The position numbers and the translations under genes were made by a program. A stretch of DNA of 41,711 nucleotides. Origin: Leisingera sp. JC1. GTDB lineage: Bacteria > Pseudomonadota > Alphaproteobacteria > Rhodobacterales > Rhodobacteraceae. Positions within the stretch are counted from its first letter, which is position 1; each line of letters begins with the position of its first letter. Location of the stretch: the NCBI RefSeq assembly GCF_001679925.1, contig NZ_LYUZ01000097.1:167-41877 (forward strand). The letters run 5' to 3'. Shown here in pieces: positions 33,828 through 41,483 of this stretch. A model generated the notes under the pieces. It did not search any database, was not told where the DNA came from, and saw only the letters and a list, made by a program, of their open reading frames with translations.

Positions 33828-36800
33828 TCAGGTCTGTTGCAGGTTGCGGATTGCAGGCTGGGCCGGCTGCCATGCCGGAACGTGACGGCGAATTGCAGCG
33901 GCCAGCTCGGCAACGCCGCCGGGTTTGAGAAGTTCGTAGTGGTCGGCAGCCAGCGTGTGGACTGGTGCCGGAGCGGCCAGAATGCGGGTGGCTTCCTCCA
34001 GGAAGGAGAGATTGTCGCCCGCCGCCTTGAACAGGCGCACCGGCGCGGCCACTTGGCGCTGTTCCATCTGCAGCCCGTATTCGGGCGCATAGGTCTGTGC
34101 CACCAGCCGGGTGATACGGCCGATCATGCCCGGGTCGAGATCCGGCTTTTCGGCGGCGATATACGCGACGAAGCTGTCCAGATCCGAAACCTGTTCGATC
34201 ACCGGAGCCACCCGGTCCGCAGCAATTGTCTGGGCAAAGACCGAATACAGGATGGTCAGGAAGGACGGGTCGCGGAATAGCGCGGGCTTATCCGCGCGCA
34301 CGGGATCGCCGCCGGGCAGCTCTGGAGAGCCTGGCGCGATCAGGGTCAGCTCCGCCACCTCACTGCCTGCCTGCTCCAGCTGATAGGCGGTCTCGTAAGC
34401 CACCCGCGCGCCAAAGGAATATCCCCAAAGCGTGTAGGGGCCTTCCGGTTGCGCCTGACGGATCAGTTCGGCATCGCGAGCTGCCATTTCCTGGATCGAG
34501 CCGCAGACCTGCTCACCAAGGTTCACGCCAGAGGCCTGCACTCCAATGACGGGACGGGGCGTGTCGAGTTCCCGTGCAAGATGACGCAGGTTCATCGGAT
34601 AACCGCCAAGACCGGGCCAGCAAAATACCGGGCTGCCCCTGCCTTTCTTCAATGGCACTGCACGCGACAGGCTGGAGCCAGCACTGCCGCCGTCCAAACG
34701 GCTAGCCAGCGCTTCGATTGTTGTGTCTTCGAACAGCACCTGAACCGGCAGGCTGGCTTTAAAGGCCCGGTTGATGCCCTGCACCAGTTTGACGGCTTTC
34801 AGCGAGTCACCCCCGATTTCAAAGAAATCGTCTCGTACCGAGACCTCCTCAATGCCCATTTGCGCGCACCAGATCTCTGCCAGACGGGTTTCCGTATTGT
34901 TGCGGGGTGCGATGATTTCGCGCTCGGCTGCGGCATCGTCGAACTCCGGGAACGCTTTGAGGGCATTCACATCCACTTTGCCCGATGCGCTGTAGGGCAT
35001 CGATGGCACCAGTGCCAGTTTGCTGGGCACCATATAGTCGGGCAGCGAAGATTGCAGGTCGCGGCGGATCAGTTCAGCCGGGCCTTCCATATGCACGCTG
35101 TCTTCATGCATGCCTTCATGCGCAATCTGTTCGGCGCTGATCTTGCCGAACACCGCACTGTAGCAAGCGCCAGAGGGGAGGCCCTGCGCGTTCAGGATGT
35201 CCTTGAGGCGGGTAGCCGCAACAAGATCATTACCGGATTTGGAGCTGTAGCCCGACGACATGGTTCCGATGCGGCAGCTGTTCTGCTGTATACGCTGCAG
35301 GCTGCGGCCCAGGTCGATATAGGCGTGCCAGCGCTCTGCGTTCCGGCTGACTATCGAGAGCATGCCGCTGGCCCGTTGATAGACACGCTGGTTGATGGCG
35401 ATCACATGGCGCTGTTCCATGATGTGGCGTGAGAACGGCTGCAAACCGCCATCACGGTAGGCGTAATGCCCCGGCTCCAGCCCCGCGACCTTGCTGCCAT
35501 GCGCCTGGACGTAGTAGTCCACCGGCAATTCGGTCTGCCGGTCTGCATGGGCCGTGACCGTATAGCCGGCAATATAGATGTGACCCGGGCCGCACTGCAG
35601 ATGGGGCAGCGCATCCGGCGCATCAGTGCCCGTACCGATGCCCAGCCCATGCGCCGGCAGGACATGGTCCATCAGGCCCAGGATATGGCCGGTCTCAAAT
35701 TCCAGAACTTCGCGGATGTTGTTCTTGTAGACCGGCTCGATGGCCGGGATTTTGCCTACGAAATGCAACTGCATCACCGGCTTGGCCGAGGCCAGGCGCG
35801 GCGCTGTCAGAACCAGTTCATGGCGGGCCGGGTGATAATAATAATAGCCTGGTTCAAACCCCGCGACATTTGCCAGCTCCACATAGACCTGCGTTGCGTT
35901 CAGCGCACCCGGCGAAGCATAGGCATGCTTGGGCAGCAGACGCTCTTCGCTGGTGAACTGACCCAGCCAGCGCAGCAGGTAACCCAGATCACTGGTGCTG
36001 AGCGCCTCAAGCCCGCCCGCAACTGAGGCCGGCTGTTCCGGCTGTGACAGGACCGAAAGCACATCCTGAGCCGAGACCTCCCCGCCTTCATAGAAACGGT
36101 AAGTTTTGCGGGCAAACGCCAGCTTCCGCTGGGCCGCATCCGCATCGCCCCCCGTCAGCGTATAGGTCTTGCGCCCGTCGGTTTCCGCCGAGCTGCGCAG
36201 GCCTGCGCCGGACAGCTGAGCCCGCACTTGCAAGCGGCTTTTCTTGCTGTGGTGATGGGTGCCAGCATTGCCCTGATCCATCAGCGGTGCTTCGCGCGGG
36301 TTCAGCTCAATACCCGCGGCAAGCACCGGCTGGCCGGTGCGGGCATGAGGCTTGATGAATACACCCGCAGCCTTGACCCAGTCGTGGTTCTCGATGGCCA
36401 AGCGGATTTCATCCAGTTCAATCCGGTAGCCGCGGAATTTGACTTGATTGTCGGCGCGGCCCCTGAATTGCAGGGTGCCATCGGGATTTTGGCACACCAT
36501 ATCTCCGGTTTTGTAAAGCCGCAGCGGCATGCCGCCAGCCGGGCTGACCCAGGTGATAAAGCGTTCGGCAGTCAGTTCGACGCGATTGTGATAGCCATTT
36601 GCCAGCTGGCGGCCGCCAATATACAGTTCGCCCGCCGTACCTTCAGCAACCGGCTGCAGGTTTTCATCCAGCACCCAGCAGCTTGTATTTGCGGCTGGCT
36701 GGCCGATCGGGATCATCTCCGGGCCGTCTTCCAGCGTCGCCGGATCCACCGTCTGGGCGGTGGCGTTAATGGTGCATTCGGTCGGCCCGTAAAGGTTTAC

Positions 36801-37769
36801 CAAGCGGCAGCCGGGGCGGGCTTCAAAAATCCTGGTGGCCAGCTTGCGGGTCAGGGCCTCGCCGCCGCTAAACAGGCTGGTGACGGTGGTGCAGCTTTCG
36901 AATTCCGGGAGGTCAACCAGTGCCTGCAGCAAGGTTGGCACCCCCTGCAGCATGGTAACCCCATGCTGTTTGACCTGCTCAATCAGAGCTTCTGGATCAC
37001 GGTAAACGCCGGGACGGCCCATCACAACCTGAACGCCGCAGCAGACCGCCAGCAGTTCCCACTGTGCGGCGTCAAAGCTGACGGGAGTTTTCTGCAGAAT
37101 GACTTCACCCACCCGCAACTTCTGCTCAGTTTGCAGCCAGGTCAGCTGGTTGAGGATCGCGGCATGGGAAATGCCTACGCCCTTTGGCGCGCCGGTGGTG
37201 CCGGAAGTGTAGATCATATAGGCCAGATCGTCCTCCAGAAGAGCAGGGCCGCACAAGCAATCGCTGTCTTCCTGGCCAGAAACCGCATCCAGCGCATCCA
37301 AAGTAATCACGGTAACTTCCGGCAGGATCATCTCAGCCAGGCGGCCCTGCAGCTTGTCCTGGGTGACGATCACTTCAATACCGGCATCACGGATCATGTA
37401 AGTGAGCCGGTCCACTGGATAATCGGTGCCCAGCGGCAGATAGGCACCGCCCGAGAACAGAATACCCCAGAGGCCCGCCATCATCTCGGCGGAGGAGTCC
37501 GCGAACAGCCCCACACGACTGCCCGCGCCGACACCAGCACGTTTCAGGCGAGCGGCCAGGCGAGCGGCGTATTCGGCCAGATCGCTATAGCGCAGCGCGC
37601 TGGTATCGTCGCATACAGCGATTTCTTCGCCGCGGCAGCGCACCTGTAGCATCAGCATATCAACCAACGAGGTGCGTTCCGACGCAGTGCGCAGCAGCGC
37701 GCGGGTGATATCGGTTTGCTGAGGCCGGTTGGTAATGGGTTTGGAAAGGAGCGAATTTGAGGTGCTCAT
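33828..37769 (-). CDS. igiD: Indigoidine synthetase-type NRPS (A-Ox-T-TE)
   Basis: Single-module NRPS of 1313 aa with the BpsA/IndC/IgiD architecture. The adenylation domain (about residues 40-540) has YTSGTTGAPKGVG, NLYGPTE, YKTGD and GRADNQVKFRGYRIE. An inserted FMN oxidase domain of SagB/nitroreductase type (about 550-890) precedes the final A motif PYSASGKVD. The carrier domain has DDFFEIGGDSLK (phosphopantetheine Ser about 989), and the thioesterase has WGYSFGARVAYE (Ser about 1119) and a late DHYELL His. Specificity residues aligned to GrsA read D-A-W-Q-F-G-L-I-N with the A10 Lys, the glutamine-type code of indigoidine synthetases. It would cyclise, oxidise and release two glutamines that dimerise to blue indigoidine. 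The ATG at 37769 has AGGA upstream. No phosphopantetheinyl transferase is in the window. Confidence 0.93.
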   Translation of the reverse strand: MSTSNSLLSKPITNRPQQTDITRALLRTASERTSLVDMLMLQVRCRGEEIAVCDDTSALRYSDLAEYAARLAARLKRAGVGAGSRVGLFADSSAEMMAGLWGILFSGGAYLPLGTDYPVDRLTYMIRDAGIEVIVTQDKLQGRLAEMILPEVTVITLDALDAVSGQEDSDCLCGPALLEDDLAYMIYTSGTTGAPKGVGISHAAILNQLTWLQTEQKLRVGEVILQKTPVSFDAAQWELLAVCCGVQVVMGRPGVYRDPEALIEQVKQHGVTMLQGVPTLLQALVDLPEFESCTTVTSLFSGGEALTRKLATRIFEARPGCRLVNLYGPTECTINATAQTVDPATLEDGPEMIPIGQPAANTSCWVLDENLQPVAEGTAGELYIGGRQLANGYHNRVELTAERFITWVSPAGGMPLRLYKTGDMVCQNPDGTLQFRGRADNQVKFRGYRIELDEIRLAIENHDWVKAAGVFIKPHARTGQPVLAAGIELNPREAPLMDQGNAGTHHHSKKSRLQVRAQLSGAGLRSSAETDGRKTYTLTGGDADAAQRKLAFARKTYRFYEGGEVSAQDVLSVLSQPEQPASVAGGLEALSTSDLGYLLRWLGQFTSEERLLPKHAYASPGALNATQVYVELANVAGFEPGYYYYHPARHELVLTAPRLASAKPVMQLHFVGKIPAIEPVYKNNIREVLEFETGHILGLMDHVLPAHGLGIGTGTDAPDALPHLQCGPGHIYIAGYTVTAHADRQTELPVDYYVQAHGSKVAGLEPGHYAYRDGGLQPFSRHIMEQRHVIAINQRVYQRASGMLSIVSRNAERWHAYIDLGRSLQRIQQNSCRIGTMSSGYSSKSGNDLVAATRLKDILNAQGLPSGACYSAVFGKISAEQIAHEGMHEDSVHMEGPAELIRRDLQSSLPDYMVPSKLALVPSMPYSASGKVDVNALKAFPEFDDAAAEREIIAPRNNTETRLAEIWCAQMGIEEVSVRDDFFEIGGDSLKAVKLVQGINRAFKASLPVQVLFEDTTIEALASRLDGGSAGSSLSRAVPLKKGRGSPVFCWPGLGGYPMNLRHLARELDTPRPVIGVQASGVNLGEQVCGSIQEMAARDAELIRQAQPEGPYTLWGYSFGARVAYETAYQLEQAGSEVAELTLIAPGSPELPGGDPVRADKPALFRDPSFLTILYSVFAQTIAADRVAPVIEQVSDLDSFVAYIAAEKPDLDPGMIGRITRLVAQTYAPEYGLQMEQRQVAAPVRLFKAAGDNLSFLEEATRILAAPAPVHTLAADHYELLKPGGVAELAAAIRRHVPAWQPAQPAIRNLQQT

Positions 37770-37898
37770 GGTATGTCCTGTCAAGTATTGGAATGTTCAT
37801 TACAAAACTGGCGGCCACTCACCGCCGGAGCAGGCCGACAGTGAGTATGTTGCTATTCAGAAAGATGCCAGCAGCAGGTATGCCCGCTACGGGCTGAG

Positions 37899-38648
37899 TC
37901 AGTGGTTTTCGTAAAGAAGACCGCGACCGGAGATCGGGTCGGTCACACCGCAGCTGCGCAGCGCGTGCCAGTAAAGAACCGCATTGTTCGACAGCACCGG
38001 TTTGCCAACCCAGGTTTCGGCAGCAGCGGCAAAATCCGCCATGGGAACATTGGTCCCCACTTGGACAATGGCTTCCACTTCCGGGCGGTCAACGTCCAGC
38101 ACAGCGTCACGCAGGTTTGTTGGGGTAACGTCGGAGATGTTTGACGGCGTCCGTCCGCCAAGACCATGCATGGCCGCAACCTCGATCCCGCTATCGGTGA
38201 AGAACCGCGAAACCGGTTCATCTCCCAGTTCCAGGTAAGGAGAAATCAGGCCAATTCTCCGGATACCGCCAAGCGCTTTTAGCGCTGCCAGGATTGCGTC
38301 TGCGCTCATGATGATCTTTGCACCGCCTGCAGCTTTCGCAAGGCGGCCATGCAAAGCCTCATGCGCAGAGTGGCCTTCCCAATATCCATCTGGAGATACC
38401 GCAACAATAATCGCCCCGGTGCCGCAATGGCGCAGGCTGCGGATGGCGTCCGGGGTGGAGCTGCGGATATTTTCAATGACCCGATTGAAGCCCTCCTCAT
38501 GGGTCAGGGAATCATCGTCGATGATCATCCTGCCGATGTGGTTTGTAACGCCAAAGGGGCGCATGGCCTCCATCTCTGGCTGAGCCGAAGTGTTAGTCGA
38601 TGGAATGGCGACACCGACGCGCAGCCGTTTTCCCAGAAAATTACTCAT
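37899..38648 (-). CDS. Asp/Glu racemase-fold protein (maleate isomerase/arylmalonate decarboxylase-like)
   Basis: Protein of 249 aa. It has N-terminal LRVGVAIPSTNTSAQPEM, the mid-part GGIRRIGLISPYLELGDEPVSRFFTDSGIEV, and C-terminal GKPVLSNNAVLYWHALRSCG, matching maleate cis-trans isomerases and arylmalonate decarboxylases. At the two usual cysteine positions it reads AIIVAVSPDGYW (Val where YAC-type Cys sits) and IVQVGTNVPM (Gly where SC(T/A)-type Cys sits). Both nucleophiles thus appear absent, so isomerase or decarboxylase chemistry is doubtful. AGGA precedes the ATG. It lies between the dehydrogenase and NRPS genes, as I recall for the igi cluster of Phaeobacter sp. Y4I (igiC position). 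Confidence 0.8.
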   Translation of the reverse strand: MSNFLGKRLRVGVAIPSTNTSAQPEMEAMRPFGVTNHIGRMIIDDDSLTHEEGFNRVIENIRSSTPDAIRSLRHCGTGAIIVAVSPDGYWEGHSAHEALHGRLAKAAGGAKIIMSADAILAALKALGGIRRIGLISPYLELGDEPVSRFFTDSGIEVAAMHGLGGRTPSNISDVTPTNLRDAVLDVDRPEVEAIVQVGTNVPMADFAAAAETWVGKPVLSNNAVLYWHALRSCGVTDPISGRGLLYENH

Positions 38649-38705
38649 GACTAAATCCTGTAATTTTGAAATTTTCGATCAATGGCTTGGGGCGCAGCTG
38701 TGCTG

Positions 38706-39599
38706 CTAGGCAAGAAACGTGGCGGCCATATCGGCGCCGCCATGGCCTTGGTCCTGCACCCGCCTGTAGCGGTTCAGGCCTGCCTCGGCCAAATCCAGCT
38801 TCACCCCGGCTTTCAGTGCGGCGTCAACGATCAAAGCACTGTCCTTGACCGCATTATCGATGGTGAATGCTGGAGCGAAATCGCCCGAGGCCATAGCTTG
38901 GGCTTTCATTTGAAAGAAAGGGGTATCCAATGGCCCGCCACGCAGAGTGTCCGCCACTAGCTCCGGATCCAGTCCCAGGCCGCGAGCCAGCGCCAGGCTC
39001 TCTGCCGCTCCGTGTGTCAAAGCGAAGACCCAGCTGTTCAAGGCCAGTTTCAGCCGGGTCGCCATCCCGGGGGCAGTGTCCAGCCAGCGGGTGGCTTTGC
39101 CGACCGCATCCAGCACCGGCTGCACAACTTCCTTGGTGCTGTCCGGTCCGGCCGCCAGCACGAGAAGCTGGCCCGCCTCTGCCGGTTGGCGAGTGCCAAG
39201 CACCGGCGCGTCGATCAGGGTGAGCCCCTTGCGGGCCGCCAACGTCTCCAGTCCGGGCATGTCGGCCGGCCCGACTGTGCTCATCTGCAGCCAGCAGACA
39301 GGTGCCCCGGGCACGCTCTCCGCATCCGGCAGTACTGACATGGCTTCGGCAATGGCCCCTGCGTCTTTCAGCATGGTCACAATGACACTGGCATTCTGAA
39401 CTGCCTCGGCGGGGTCCGCAGCCGGGGTGATACCTGGCCCTGCCAATGAAAACGCCTTGTCGGGGGAGCGGTTCCATACACTGACTTGGCAACCAGCCGC
39501 AGCGATATTGCGGGCCATTGGGCCTCCCATCAGTCCAGTCCCCAGAACTGCCACGTGTAGTACGGGGCGGGACGGCGGCAAAATTGCGTCAGTTGTCAT
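38706..39599 (-). CDS. Beta-hydroxyacid dehydrogenase family (3-hydroxyisobutyrate dehydrogenase-like)
   Basis: NAD(P)-dependent enzyme of 297 aa. The N-terminal Rossmann motif is VAVLGTGLMGGPMARNIAAAG with VWNRSPDKA (Arg suggests NADP preference). The substrate-binding block LIDAPVLGTRQPAEAGQL is followed by the catalytic Lys in MATRLKLALNSWV. The family reduces or oxidises short beta-hydroxyacids; some members reduce imines. GAGG lies 6 bases before the ATG. It is the first gene of the NRPS operon, downstream of the TetR gene and of a palindromic operator candidate. Confidence 0.87.
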   Translation of the reverse strand: MTTDAILPPSRPVLHVAVLGTGLMGGPMARNIAAAGCQVSVWNRSPDKAFSLAGPGITPAADPAEAVQNASVIVTMLKDAGAIAEAMSVLPDAESVPGAPVCWLQMSTVGPADMPGLETLAARKGLTLIDAPVLGTRQPAEAGQLLVLAAGPDSTKEVVQPVLDAVGKATRWLDTAPGMATRLKLALNSWVFALTHGAAESLALARGLGLDPELVADTLRGGPLDTPFFQMKAQAMASGDFAPAFTIDNAVKDSALIVDAALKAGVKLDLAEAGLNRYRRVQDQGHGGADMAATFLA

Positions 39600-39675
39600 G
39601 TTAAACCTCTGTTTTCTGGGTCAAAGCGACCGCTGTAGTGTCAAATCCACTTGGACGGTTGGCATCTGAAACTAC

Positions 39676-39697
39676 TTGTGGACCAATCATTCCACAA
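39676..39697. promoter_or_regulatory. Palindromic operator candidate for the TetR regulator
   Basis: Perfect inverted repeat TTGTGGA (39676-39682) / TCCACAA (39691-39697) with an 8-base centre, in the gap between the TetR gene and the first biosynthetic gene, about 77-98 bases before its start. A TTGACT box on the minus strand (39704-39699) directly abuts it. Size and position fit a TetR-family operator over a promoter. Confidence 0.55.
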
Positions 39698-39732
39698 TAG
39701 TCAACAACCAAAGGGAGATCTTCATGTTGATG

Positions 39733-40314
39733 TTACACCGTTTCGATGGAGGCTTCGACGATACTGTGCAGATAGGGCTTGCGGCAGGCCGCTGGAAGCC
39801 CTTTACTAACAACTCTAAGGCCTTGTATTACAGCAACAAAATACCTGGATAGCATTTGGCAGTCTCGATCAGGCGAAATTTCGCCACCCTTTTGGCCGTA
39901 CTTCAAAAGGCGCAGCAACCCGCTTTCCAACCGCTCGAAATGCTGCGCGACCAGCGCACTGAGTTCCGGATCCCGGCCGGAAATCTCCAGGCTGCTGTTG
40001 GCGGCAAAACAGCCAAAGCCCTCGTGGTCGCTCAACTCGTCGTCAACGATGGACAGCAACAGTGCGCGGAGGCTGCCCCGCACATCAGCGGTCCGGGAGA
40101 TCATCGCGACATTCTCGGTGGTTACCCGTCGATATTCTTTAAGTGCAAGCGCAAAAAGCGTTTTCTTGCCCCCAAAGGAATTGTAAATCGTGCTGCGGGA
40201 CAGGCCGGTTGCTTCCACCAGATCATTCATGGAAGTCGCAGCATAGCCATTGCGCCAGAATGTGCGCATGACTGCGTCAACTACCGCGCCCTCATCAAAT
40301 TCTCTTGGCCTCAT
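39733..40314 (-). CDS. TetR-family transcriptional regulator
   Basis: Regulator of 193 aa. The N-terminal helix-turn-helix reads AVVDAVMRTFWRNGYAATSMNDLVEATGLSRSTIYNSFGGKKTLF. The C-terminal ligand domain contains HEGFGCFAANSSLEISGRDPEL, typical of one TetR subgroup. I start at MRPREF (40314), because the upstream 20 in-frame codons lack family likeness. It is the first cargo gene inside the right end of the Tn3-type element, on the same strand as the biosynthetic genes, and probably controls them. Confidence 0.9.
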   Translation of the reverse strand: MRPREFDEGAVVDAVMRTFWRNGYAATSMNDLVEATGLSRSTIYNSFGGKKTLFALALKEYRRVTTENVAMISRTADVRGSLRALLLSIVDDELSDHEGFGCFAANSSLEISGRDPELSALVAQHFERLESGLLRLLKYGQKGGEISPDRDCQMLSRYFVAVIQGLRVVSKGLPAACRKPYLHSIVEASIETV

Positions 40315-40483
40315 AGTTATCAACCATTTTGTACCGAATGTTTCAAAACTATGCCAGAAGAGAGCTCCATGCAACTATGTTGTGTAGGTGATTGAGCGTA
40401 GCGGGGGAGAGCTACAAAGTGGTAGCCAAACGATAGGTGGTTGGCAGCAACTTCCTTCGGATTTCACTCAAGAAAATTTGGGT

Positions 40484-40521
40484 CTTATCGTACTATTCTG
40501 CCCCTTACCGGAACAGACCCC
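40484..40521 (-). repeat. Right terminal inverted repeat of the Tn3-type element
   Basis: The 38-bp end, read inward from 40521 on the minus strand, begins GGGGTCTGTTCC and differs from the left repeat at five positions. It is followed by the target duplication TTGTC at 40522-40526. No gene lies between it and the TetR start at 40314. Confidence 0.92.
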
Positions 40522-40643
40522 TTGTCGGGCAAGGGATGGCGCGGGTGGATGCGATCCGCGAAGTGCGCATCACCGAGCAGACTTATTACCGCTGGCGCAA
40601 GCAGTATGGCGGGATGGGAAAGCGCCCCGCGACCGGCCATTGA
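40522..40643 (+). pseudogene. IS3-family orfA, 3' part after the transposon
   Basis: After the second TTGTC copy the frame continues GQGMARVDAIREVRITEQTYYRWRKQYGGMG, the helix-turn-helix end of an IS3 OrfA, exactly in frame with the 22 codons at 28475-28540. The rest of OrfA and all of OrfB are missing: the reading departs after GGMG and stops at 40641. So the target IS was either already truncated or lost its 3' part later. Confidence 0.85.
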
Positions 40644-40888
40644 TAGCCGTCAATGGCGGCGCGGCTGAGCCGAGGCTATAAGCGGAAACGGGGATATTTC
40701 TAGGCGGGAAGCTTCCGCCGTTGACGCCCGTCAATGTTGTGCGGTTATCGTGTCCGGTGCGGGCATGGCATCCTCGCTGTTCGCCTCTCCAGAACTATTT
40801 TGAACGGTTTTGCGAAGCGCGCATTGACTGCTGACAAGACTGATCGGGCTATTGTCTCCCATGGCCCGCTGCCCGATGGCGAAAAGGG

Positions 40889-41245
40889 TCAGGGCATGTC
40901 GTCCCAAGAAGGTTGCTGCAGTGATAAGCCTCCCATCAGCGCCAGCACAGAGCCGCAGACCAGTGATTGGGCCAGTGCGGCGGGAACCAGATAGAAACCG
41001 AGCATCCAAGGCGCCCAGATTACCCAAAGCCCAAGCAGCATGATGGCCAGTTCCAGCCATCTGAGAAAGACAAACATTTCCAGCATGGCCAGTGCCGCTG
41101 CCGCTAGACCGGATGCCAGGGAGTTCATGGCGATATGCGTAAGGTCAAGGCCGACAGGCCAGTCGATGCGGAAGGCAAGCGGTGCCAGTAAAAGCCAGAG
41201 GCCAGCAGTGAAACTCACGCAGTCCTGCCAATGGGCGCGGTTCAT
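40889..41245 (-). CDS. SPW-repeat membrane protein
   Basis: Protein of 118 aa with four hydrophobic segments arranged as two similar halves: WQDCVSFTAGLWLLLAPLAF and WLELAIMLLGLWVIWAPWMLGF. The W...G.W....PW pattern is the SPW-repeat signature found in small membrane proteins of unknown function. It ends in a short polar tail. It follows a disrupted BON-domain gene 28 bases downstream on the same strand. Confidence 0.75.
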   Translation of the reverse strand: MNRAHWQDCVSFTAGLWLLLAPLAFRIDWPVGLDLTHIAMNSLASGLAAAALAMLEMFVFLRWLELAIMLLGLWVIWAPWMLGFYLVPAALAQSLVCGSVLALMGGLSLQQPSWDDMP

Positions 41246-41273
41246 TGTGCGAACCTTCTCTGAGTTGGGCAGA

Positions 41274-41460
41274 TCACGGTTCCACGCTGAGACCGTCGAC
41301 TACGCTGCTGACGCCAGGCACCGCCCAGGCAGCTCGTCGGGCGGCATCCCGTTCGGCCTCGGTGCGCACTCGCCCGGTCAATGTGACCGCGCGGTCGTCG
41401 ATATTGATCTGAATGCCCTTCCCTGGCGGCGTCGCGCCGCAGGGCGGTTTCAATGCTCAT
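41274..41460 (-). pseudogene. BON-domain protein, frameshifted and truncated
   Basis: The minus strand reads MSIETALRRDAA and then, after a one-base frame change near 41420, GIQINIDDRAVTLTGRVRTEAERDAARRAAWAVPGVSSVVDGLSVEP. This is one complete BON (osmotic/periplasmic) domain. Proteins of this family usually carry two or three such domains and a stress or membrane-binding role. The upstream part is cut off by an ISL3-family element whose end is at about 41484. Confidence 0.7.
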
Positions 41461-41483
41461 CCTGTGAATCGGCGTGCAAAATT

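Larger units (their letters stand above)
28541..40521. mobile_element. Complete Tn3-family transposon carrying an indigoidine-type gene cluster
   Basis: An 11,981-bp element bounded by 38-bp inverted repeats that begin GGGGTCTG and end near ACG(C/A)TAAG (28541-28578 and 40484-40521; 33 of 38 positions agree by eye). It is flanked by the identical 5-bp sequence TTGTC on both sides (28536-28540 and 40522-40526), the duplication size of Tn3-family elements. Inside are tnpA, a res-like dyad, tnpR, and a six-gene cargo (TetR regulator, hydroxyacid dehydrogenase, Asp/Glu-racemase-fold protein, NRPS, tautomerase, MFS transporter). Removing the element plus one target copy joins an IS3 orfA in frame, which strongly supports these limits. 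Confidence 0.92.
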
